DNA of 6,496 bases from Dehalococcoidales bacterium. Lineage in GTDB: Bacteria > Chloroflexota > Dehalococcoidia > Dehalococcoidales > RBG-16-60-22. The translations under genes were made by a program, and so were the position numbers. The notes under the pieces are model-generated. The model had not been told where the DNA came from, made no database searches, and saw only the letters and a program-made list of their open reading frames with translations. Location of the stretch: the NCBI GenBank assembly GCA_030639445.1, contig DAOWCR010000071.1, positions 1 through 6,496 on the forward strand, given 5' to 3'. Shown here in pieces: positions 1-3,936 of the stretch (position 1 is the stretch's first letter; the number at the start of each line of letters is the position of its first letter).

Positions 1-46
1 CCTTTTTTAACGACAATAAATTGATTTTTTATCTGAGAAATAATAA
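1..46. other. AT-rich edge sequence, no gene seen
   Basis: This short AT-rich stretch contains a T6 run at 3-8, which could be the tail of a plus-strand terminator whose stem lies outside the window. On the minus strand it provides the T-rich tract that follows the hairpin at 47-87. No open frame or RNA gene is visible. Confidence 0.4.
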
Positions 47-87
47 AATCAGGGTGTCGGTTGACCTAGTGTCTTGACACCCTGATT
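47..87 (-). terminator. Hairpin with 12-bp perfect stem, possible second terminator of tRNA-Lys
   Basis: The arms AATCAGGGTGTC (47-58) and GACACCCTGATT (76-87) are perfectly complementary and flank a 17-nt loop. Read on the minus strand, the stem is followed by a T-rich tract (ATTTTATTATTT), so it could stop transcription coming from the tRNA gene. The plus-strand side has no comparable T run. The arm sequence is identical to nt 37-48 of the neighbouring tRNA-Lys, which is odd for an ordinary terminator. The loop is also longer than usual, so a role as a degenerate attachment site or repeat is possible. Confidence 0.45.
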
Positions 88-92
88 CTTTC

Positions 93-113
93 AAAAACTC
101 CCCGACAGGGAAA
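93..113 (-). terminator. Probable intrinsic terminator of the tRNA-Lys transcript
   Basis: On the minus strand the arms TTTCCC (113-108) and GGGGAG (103-98) pair with two G-U wobbles around a 4-nt loop. A run of five T follows at once (97-93). It begins 13 nt beyond the encoded CCA of the tRNA, the right place for a tRNA terminator. The stem is short (6 bp), so the call is moderate. Confidence 0.5.
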
Positions 114-125
114 GTCTTCCAGTCT

Positions 126-201
126 TGGTAGGCCGTACAGGTCTCGAACCTGTGACACCCTGATTAAAAGTCAGGTGCTCTACCAACTGAGCTAACGGCC
201 C
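126..201 (-). tRNA. tRNA-Lys (anticodon UUU)
   Basis: On the minus strand the 76 nt fold into a standard cloverleaf. The acceptor stem is GGGCCGT/ACGGCCT with a closing G-U pair. The D arm contains AGCTCAGTTGGTAGAGC. The anticodon stem CCTGA/TCAGG encloses the loop CTTTTAA with anticodon TTT at 168-166, and the T arm is ACAGG-TTCGAGA-CCTGT. The discriminator is A and the 3' CCA is encoded (128-126). UUU reads AAA and, by wobble, AAG lysine codons. No convincing promoter was found on the minus strand just above 201. Two terminator-like hairpins follow the gene. The 12 nt covering positions 37-48 recur twice downstream, once in the same orientation and once inverted. Confidence 0.97.
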
Positions 202-373
202 GTATTCAGCTTTAGCGAACAGTCAAGTCAGCGCTTTCCTTAGTAGAACCACCGCGCTATAATTGACTACCTGCCCGGGTTTTTACCTCTTTGATTTTAA
301 CAAATCAGTATCAGCCGCGCAAGCTCACTGCTAAACACCGGTTGACAGGAGTACTCACTGCCTCCATCGGCTA

Positions 374-402
374 TTGACTTCCTCTTACCACGATGCTAAT
401 AT
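374..402 (+). promoter_or_regulatory. Predicted sigma70-type promoter of ribD
   Basis: The -35 box is TTGACT (374-379), followed after exactly 17 bp by the -10 box TAATAT (397-402). A TG dinucleotide at 394-395 forms an extended -10 element. Transcription would start near 409, giving a leader of about 85 nt. The TTG at 374, which opens the longest possible ribD frame, lies inside the -35 box and so should not be transcribed from this promoter. The boxes are read directly from the sequence; promoter activity is inferred. Confidence 0.6.
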
Positions 403-408
403 CCCATC

Positions 409-493
409 ACCGACCGGCGTAGATATCAGGAGGTTAAATCCCCATCGAGCCGGAGACAGAATTAACCTGGTAACCAGAGGAGTTAGACCGGAC
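409..493 (+). promoter_or_regulatory. ribD 5' leader with two purine-rich SD-like sites and small inverted repeats
   Basis: The leader has a strong SD-like site AGGAGG at 428-433 with no usable in-frame start codon after it. A second site, AGAGGAG at 476-482, lies 11 nt before TTG 494. AGGTTAA (431-437) can pair with TTAACCT (462-468), and a small CTGG/CCAG hairpin (467-477) abuts the second site. The conserved FMN riboswitch (RFN) sequence blocks were looked for and not recognised, so there is no support for FMN control. Confidence 0.4.
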
Positions 494-1591
494 TTGCGTG
501 ACGCAGACTATATGAAGCAGGCTTTAAAGCTGGCCCGCCGGGGTCTGGGGAGGACCAACCCAAACCCGATGGTGGGTGCTATTATCGTGAAAGATGACCG
601 CGTCATCGCTCATGGCTACCATCATCACTACGGCGGCAAGCATGCCGAAATCAACGCCATCCAGAACGCCAGTGAGAGCATCACCGGGGCAACTCTCTAT
701 GTTACCCTGGAACCATGCGGCCATTATGGCAAAACTCCTCCCTGCGTGGACGCCATAATCCAGAATAATATTGGCCGGGTCGTCATCGGGACTCTGGACC
801 CGAACCCGCAGGTCAACGGGAAAAGCGTGGCGCGGTTAAAGCAGCGGGGAATTGAGACTGAAGTCGGGGTGCTGGCAGATGAGTGCCGCAACTTGAATGA
901 AGCCCATTTCAAGCACATGACCACCGGTCTACCTCTGGTCACCCTCAAGTTCGCCCAGACCCTGGACGGCCGGATTGCCACCGCCACCGGAGACTCTAAA
1001 TGGATAAGCTCGGAGCCGTTCCGCCGGCTGGCCCACCGGCTGCGGGCGGTAAACGATGCCGTTATGGTGGGGATAGACACGGTACTGGCGGATGACCCCC
1101 GGCTCACCGTGCGCCTGGTCAAAGGCAGAAACCCCTCCCGGATTATCCTTGATTCCAGATTGAGGCTTCCGCCGGATGCCGGGGTGGTCAAAAACCGGGA
1201 GGCAGCGCCCACCATTATCGCCACTACTTCTCACGCCGACGATAAGAAGATAGCTTACTGGCGCGAGGTGGGAATTGAAGTTCTGGTAACGCGGGAGGAC
1301 GAGGCGGGAAAAGTCGACCTGAAGCACCTTCTCGGCATACTGGGCGAGAGAGGCATTTCTTCCGTCCTGGTGGAGGGAGGCGCCGGGGTCATCACCTCGT
1401 TTCTGCGCCAGAACCTGGCCGACAAAGCGGTCATCGCCATAGCGCCCAAAATAATGGGGAAGGGCGTTGCTGCGGTGGGGGAGCTAAACCGGCGCGAGGT
1501 CAGCCAGACTTTAAAGCTATCTTTTAATAAGATATACCGAATGGGAGAAGACCTGGTGGTTGAAGCCAGGTTCAATCCTGCTTCGGGCTAG
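494..1591 (+). CDS. ribD: Bifunctional pyrimidine deaminase/reductase of riboflavin synthesis (RibD)
   Basis: RibD carries out two successive cytosolic steps of riboflavin synthesis: deamination of the diaminopyrimidine made from GTP, then NADPH-dependent reduction of its ribose. From TTG 494 the protein has 365 residues, normal for the family. The N-terminal deaminase domain (about 1-140) has the conserved GRTNPNPMVGA segment and the zinc site HAE (H50, E52) with PC-x8-C (C75, C84). The C-terminal reductase domain (about 145-365) has LKFAQTLDGRIA (around 151-162), GIDTVLADDPRLT and the nucleotide-binding VEGG (293-296). TTG 494 is preferred because AGAGGAG lies 11 nt upstream and the promoter lies at 374-402. 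ATG 512 lacks a nearby SD and would remove the residues before the conserved YM. The longest open frame begins at TTG 374, inside the -35 box. No other rib gene is adjacent. The stop overlaps that of convergent folC. Confidence 0.95.
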   Translation: MRDADYMKQALKLARRGLGRTNPNPMVGAIIVKDDRVIAHGYHHHYGGKHAEINAIQNASESITGATLYVTLEPCGHYGKTPPCVDAIIQNNIGRVVIGTLDPNPQVNGKSVARLKQRGIETEVGVLADECRNLNEAHFKHMTTGLPLVTLKFAQTLDGRIATATGDSKWISSEPFRRLAHRLRAVNDAVMVGIDTVLADDPRLTVRLVKGRNPSRIILDSRLRLPPDAGVVKNREAAPTIIATTSHADDKKIAYWREVGIEVLVTREDEAGKVDLKHLLGILGERGISSVLVEGGAGVITSFLRQNLADKAVIAIAPKIMGKGVAAVGELNRREVSQTLKLSFNKIYRMGEDLVVEARFNPASG

Positions 1592-2916
1592 CCGCGCGGC
1601 GCCATATATTCCATCACTTCGGCAACGACAAACAGCGAGCCGGTGGCGCAAATAAGGTCAGCCGGGTTGGCCCGGACCAGTGCCAGCTCTACCGCCGCGG
1701 CCACATTTTCCGCCTCCTCCGGGGCTATCCCGTGCTTGGAGAACTCGCTGCCCAGTACGGCCGGGGCCACGGCTCTGGGGTGGCGGGAGCGGGTAACGAT
1801 AACTTCCCTGGGGAGAGACGCCAGCTCGGCCACCATCCCGGCAATGTTTTTATCCGAAGAAGCGCCAAAAATCAGGAACACCCGTGCAAAACTAAAATAC
1901 TGCCTGAGCGCCTGGTTCAACCTCCGTGCCGAGTCGGCATTATGAGCACCGTCCACGATGACCCAGGGCTCGCGCCTCAGAACCTGGAGTCGGCCCGACC
2001 AGCGCACCTGACTCAGCCCGCGCTTAATACTCTCCAGTGATGTTTTGGCTTCTCTGGTCGCCAGAACCTCCAATGCCGCCACCGCCGTGGCGGCATTCTC
2101 CAGCTGGTGCTCACCGAGCAAAGGGATTTCCAGATTATATTCTCCGGCCAGTCCGCTCAGCCGAAAAGACTGCCCTTCGGGACTAATGGCCTGCCGTTCC
2201 CAGGTAACCTCATGGCCCACTTTGACCAATCTTACCCCCCGCTCACGGCATATCCGTTCGATTACTTCCATTGCTTCAGAGGGCTGAGGAGAACAGACCA
2301 AGATGCTCCCCGACTTGATAATGCCTGCTTTCTCTGCGGCTATCTGAGAGAGGGTATCCCCCAGGACATCGGTGTGGTCGAAGCTGATGGAAGTGATGAC
2401 GCAGACTTCCGGCCGGACCACGCTGGTGGCGTCCAGTCGCCCCCCCAGCCCCACCTCCAGCACTTGATAATCCACCTCCGTCTCTCTGAAGTAGATGAAG
2501 GCCAGCGCCGTCAGCAGCTCGAAGGTAGTCAGCTCGCCCAGGCCGCCGGAAGCATTTACCGCGGCCACCTCGGGTTTTATCATCGCCACCAGCCGGCTAA
2601 AGTCATTTTCCGCCACGGGCTGCCCGTCAATCTGTATTCTCTCCATGGGGCTGAGGAGATGGGGGGAGGTATAAAGCCCGGTCCGGCAGCCGGCTTGAGT
2701 TAACATGGAGGCAATCATAGCCGCGGTGCTGCCCTTTCCCTTGGTGCCGGCCACATGGACTGACCTGGCCGCGTGCTGGGGATTACCCAGTCTGGCCAGC
2801 AGCCTCTCGATACGCTTTAAGTCAAAGACGAGTGCCGAGCGCGGCAGCCGCTCGTAATCAGCGAAGCTTAAAATATAATCCAGAGCCGCCTGGTAGTCCA
2901 TTTGCTCACCCATCAT
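1588..2916 (-). CDS. folC: Folylpolyglutamate synthase / dihydrofolate synthase (FolC)
   Basis: FolC is a Mur-ligase-family ATP-dependent enzyme that adds glutamate to reduced folates, keeping them in the cell; many bacterial versions also join dihydropteroate to glutamate. The 442-residue product has the P-loop GTKGKGS (57-63), the TTFE segment (130-133), EVGLGGRLDATSV (154-166) and SFDHTDVLGDTLSQIAAEKAGIIK split over 178-201, which contains the lysine commonly carbamylated in this family. LLGEHQLENAATA (from 266), VDGAHN (321-326), FGASSDKN (350-357) and a C-terminal TGSLFVVAEV follow. Either or both activities are possible; sequence alone does not decide. Three starts compete: GTG 2979 (its SD-like AGAGG abuts the codon), ATG 2916 (AGAGAG 7 nt upstream, preferred) and ATG 2901 (matches the usual family start, with GGTGAG 3 nt upstream). 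The gene is convergent with ribD and divergent from nrdR. Confidence 0.95.
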   Translation of the reverse strand: MMGEQMDYQAALDYILSFADYERLPRSALVFDLKRIERLLARLGNPQHAARSVHVAGTKGKGSTAAMIASMLTQAGCRTGLYTSPHLLSPMERIQIDGQPVAENDFSRLVAMIKPEVAAVNASGGLGELTTFELLTALAFIYFRETEVDYQVLEVGLGGRLDATSVVRPEVCVITSISFDHTDVLGDTLSQIAAEKAGIIKSGSILVCSPQPSEAMEVIERICRERGVRLVKVGHEVTWERQAISPEGQSFRLSGLAGEYNLEIPLLGEHQLENAATAVAALEVLATREAKTSLESIKRGLSQVRWSGRLQVLRREPWVIVDGAHNADSARRLNQALRQYFSFARVFLIFGASSDKNIAGMVAELASLPREVIVTRSRHPRAVAPAVLGSEFSKHGIAPEEAENVAAAVELALVRANPADLICATGSLFVVAEVMEYMAPRG

Positions 2917-3019
2917 AATCTTACTCTCTGCATCCAACCAGGTAAAGCCTGCCACACCAGGTACTGATGGCGGCCTCACCCTCTTTTAGATTTTATTTAG
3001 GTGACCCACCCCCTTTAAT

Positions 3020-3045
3020 CCCCCTCCCTTTGATAAGGGAGGGGG
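3020..3045. repeat. Perfect 11-bp stem-loop in left arm of the palindromic element
   Basis: CCCCCTCCCTT (3020-3030) pairs perfectly with AAGGGAGGGGG (3035-3045) around a TGAT loop. A T5 run follows on the plus strand after four bases (3050-3054), so it might weakly terminate plus-strand transcription. Its counterpart is the hairpin at 3186-3214. Confidence 0.75.
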
Positions 3046-3057
3046 AATGTTTTTAGG

Positions 3058-3076
3058 AGAGGGGTTTCACCCCTCT
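3058..3076. repeat. 8-bp stem-loop, inner hairpin of the left arm
   Basis: AGAGGGGT (3058-3065) pairs with ACCCCTCT (3069-3076) around a TTC loop. In inverted orientation it corresponds to the hairpin at 3157-3175: both have GAGGG/CCCTC stems and similar 3-nt loops. This supports the view that the two arms of the element are related. Confidence 0.65.
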
Positions 3077-3156
3077 TAGACCCCCCGCATTATTAAATCT
3101 AAGGCAAGGAGAGTCAAAGAAAGACGACGCCATCAGATATATTTACCGGGAGTTTT

Positions 3157-3180
3157 AGAGGGACGAAGTCCCTCTTTTTT
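3157..3180 (+). terminator. Strong intrinsic-terminator-like hairpin, no plus-strand gene before it
   Basis: AGAGGGAC (3157-3164) pairs with GTCCCTCT (3168-3175) around a GAA loop, and a T run extends to 3180. This is a textbook Rho-independent terminator on the plus strand. The nearest upstream plus-strand gene is ribD, more than 1.5 kb away across antisense folC. It therefore either ends an unannotated transcript, shields nrdR from read-through, or is simply part of the palindromic element. Confidence 0.6.
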
Positions 3181-3185
3181 ATCCT

Positions 3186-3214
3186 CCCCCTTCCCCTTAA
3201 CAAGGGGAAGGGGG
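3186..3214. repeat. Perfect 13-bp stem-loop in right arm of the palindromic element
   Basis: CCCCCTTCCCCTT (3186-3198) pairs perfectly with AAGGGGAAGGGGG (3202-3214) around an AAC loop; T3185 and A3215 add a fourteenth pair. It is the right-arm partner of the hairpin at 3020-3045. Confidence 0.75.
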
Positions 3215-3295
3215 ATACAGGGGGATGGGGTCATATAAATGAAAAATTAAAGGCGGATAAGCCCAAAAAATCTTTTAAAAGTAACCTTAAAAACC

Positions 3296-3324
3296 TTGAC
3301 AAACACTATATCTTGTGGTATTGT
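3296..3324 (+). promoter_or_regulatory. Predicted promoter of the nrdR-nrdJ operon
   Basis: A perfect -35 box TTGACA (3296-3301) is followed after 17 bp by TATTGT (3319-3324), a 4/6 match to the -10 consensus. The region upstream is rich in A-tracts. Transcription should start near 3331, giving a leader of about 30 nt. NrdR box 1 fills most of the spacer and box 2 lies over the predicted start, a layout expected for repression. The -10 also forms part of an inverted repeat, TATTGTG (3319-3325) with CACAATA (3336-3342). Confidence 0.75.
3303..3318 (+). promoter_or_regulatory. NrdR box 1 (operator)
   Basis: The 16-mer ACACTATATCTTGTGG matches the known NrdR box consensus ACACWATATATWGTGT at 14 of 16 positions. 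It lies between the -35 and -10 boxes of the nrdR promoter. It starts 32 bp before box 2, about three helical turns, the usual geometry of paired NrdR sites. NrdR bound here would block RNA polymerase. Confidence 0.85.
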
Positions 3325-3334
3325 GGCACTTGTC

Positions 3335-3350
3335 ACACAATATAGAGTAG
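3335..3350 (+). promoter_or_regulatory. NrdR box 2 (operator)
   Basis: The 16-mer ACACAATATAGAGTAG matches the NrdR consensus at 13 of 16 positions, with the left half-site intact and the right one degenerate. It covers the region just after the predicted transcription start and touches the weak ribosome-binding sequence of nrdR (AGTAGG, 3347-3351 region). Box 1 and box 2 are separated by 16 bp. Confidence 0.8.
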
Positions 3351-3360
3351 GTTTTCCACT

Positions 3361-3915
3361 ATGGACTGTCCTTATTGCGGTTATCACGATTCCAAAGTCA
3401 TCGACTCCCGGGACATCAATGACGGTATACGCCGCCGGCGTCAGTGCCTGGAGTGCGGCTCCCGTTTCACCACCTACGAGCGCCTGCAGCCGGCCGGGCT
3501 GTTCGTCATCAAGAAAGACGAACGGCGCGAGGAGTTTAACCGGGACAAGCTGCTGACCGGCATCCGCAAGGCCTGTGAGAAACGGCCGCTGCCCAGCGGT
3601 ACGGTGGATAAGGTCGCCGATGATATTGAAGCCGAGCTCTACCATTCCGGCAGGTTGGAGGTGCCCAGCACGGTTATCGGCGATATGGTGATGGAGAAAC
3701 TAAAGAGCCTGGACCATATTGCCTATATCCGCTTCGCCAGCGTCTACCGGGAATTTACCGACATCACCACCTTGAAAGAAGTCGTGGACACCCTGGTCAG
3801 CGGTGAATCGGGCGTAGCCCACCCCGCCAACCAGCTCCCCCTGCTCTCTACCGACAATTTAGAGGAACTGGCCGGAAGAGGCCGGAAGAGGGCAGAACGA
3901 AGCAGGAGTAACTGA
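3361..3915 (+). CDS. nrdR: Transcriptional repressor NrdR
   Basis: NrdR is the nucleotide-sensing repressor of bacterial ribonucleotide reductase genes. It binds ATP or dATP and represses when dATP is plentiful. The 184-residue protein begins MDCPYCG. An N-terminal zinc ribbon has CPYC (C3, C6) and CLEC (C29, C32) with an arginine-rich stretch between them (IRRRR, 23-27), as in DNA-binding NrdR ribbons. The ATP-cone domain spans about 46-136 (FVIKKDERREEFNRDKLL through YIRFASVYREF). The tail after about residue 140 is longer than usual for the family (commonly about 150-165 residues in total) and ends in a basic stretch, GRGRKRAERSRSN. That tail is encoded across a perfect 10-bp tandem duplication (3871-3890). 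Two NrdR boxes precede the gene, so autoregulation together with nrdJ is expected. The ribosome-binding sequence is weak. Confidence 0.97.
   Translation: MDCPYCGYHDSKVIDSRDINDGIRRRRQCLECGSRFTTYERLQPAGLFVIKKDERREEFNRDKLLTGIRKACEKRPLPSGTVDKVADDIEAELYHSGRLEVPSTVIGDMVMEKLKSLDHIAYIRFASVYREFTDITTLKEVVDTLVSGESGVAHPANQLPLLSTDNLEELAGRGRKRAERSRSN
3871..3890 (+). repeat. 10-bp tandem duplication within the 3' end of nrdR
   Basis: GCCGGAAGAG occurs twice in direct succession at 3871-3880 and 3881-3890. Ten is not a multiple of three, so gaining or losing one unit shifts the reading frame. With one copy, the frame would run past the present TGA into the start of nrdJ and end after roughly twenty more codons. 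Confidence 0.9.
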
Positions 3916-3936
3916 ATTTAAAGTAGGCATCATAAG

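Larger units (their letters stand above)
3002..3233. repeat. MITE-like non-coding palindromic element (nested hairpins, imperfect terminal inverted repeats)
   Basis: The left arm (about 3002-3100) aligns, with small gaps, to the reverse complement of the right arm (about 3135-3233). Both begin TGACCC, continue through a C-rich block (CCCCC, AT, CCCCCT), then a perfect G/C hairpin, then a GAGGG-type hairpin, and end near TAAAT. Only a short central segment (about 3100-3135) is unmatched. The ends read TGACCC and GGGTCA. No clear target-site duplication is seen. Similarity between the flanks may extend outward to about 2980 and 3251, so the borders are uncertain. No transposase is encoded; a non-autonomous element or an intergenic palindrome family is the best reading. 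Copy number elsewhere in the genome is unknown. Confidence 0.6.
2917..3360. other. Divergent intergenic region between folC and nrdR
   Basis: This 444-bp spacer separates two divergently read genes. From left to right it holds the folC upstream leader, a long nested palindrome (3002-3233) and an AT-rich stretch with A-tracts at 3242-3246, 3265-3270, 3277-3280 and 3289-3293 resembling an UP element. The NrdR-controlled promoter of nrdR-nrdJ closes it. For folC only a weak candidate promoter is visible (minus-strand TAAAAT at 2995-2990, with a poor -35 TTAAAG at 3018-3013). No protein gene is supported here. Confidence 0.7.

Noticed and set aside
258..263. Perfect TATAAT upstream of ribD as a promoter
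   Set aside because: No acceptable -35 box lies 16-18 bp upstream and there is no TG extension; the promoter at 374-402 is much better supported.
342..347. Perfect TTGACA as a -35 box
   Set aside because: No -10-like hexamer occurs at a 15-19 bp spacing.
374..493. N-terminal extension of RibD (40 extra residues from TTG 374)
   Set aside because: The TTG is part of the -35 box, has no ribosome-binding site at the right distance, and the extra residues do not resemble the RibD family.
202..493. FMN (RFN) riboswitch before ribD
   Set aside because: The conserved RFN sequence blocks were not found; the partial CCGGCG-like match near 415 is too short.
2107..2703. 198-codon open frame on the plus strand inside folC
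   Set aside because: It is wholly antisense to a well-conserved folC; its composition is that of a shadow frame and no domain is recognisable.
3002..3233. CRISPR array
   Set aside because: The repeats are inverted hairpin pairs, not regularly spaced direct repeats with unique spacers, and no cas gene is near.
2980..3360. Cobalamin riboswitch controlling nrdR-nrdJ
   Set aside because: No B12-box-like sequence is visible, and the predicted leader of about 30 nt is far too short for one.
3247..3645. Minus-strand open frame covering the nrdR promoter and gene
   Set aside because: It spans promoter, operators and the nrdR coding sequence, and no family is recognisable.
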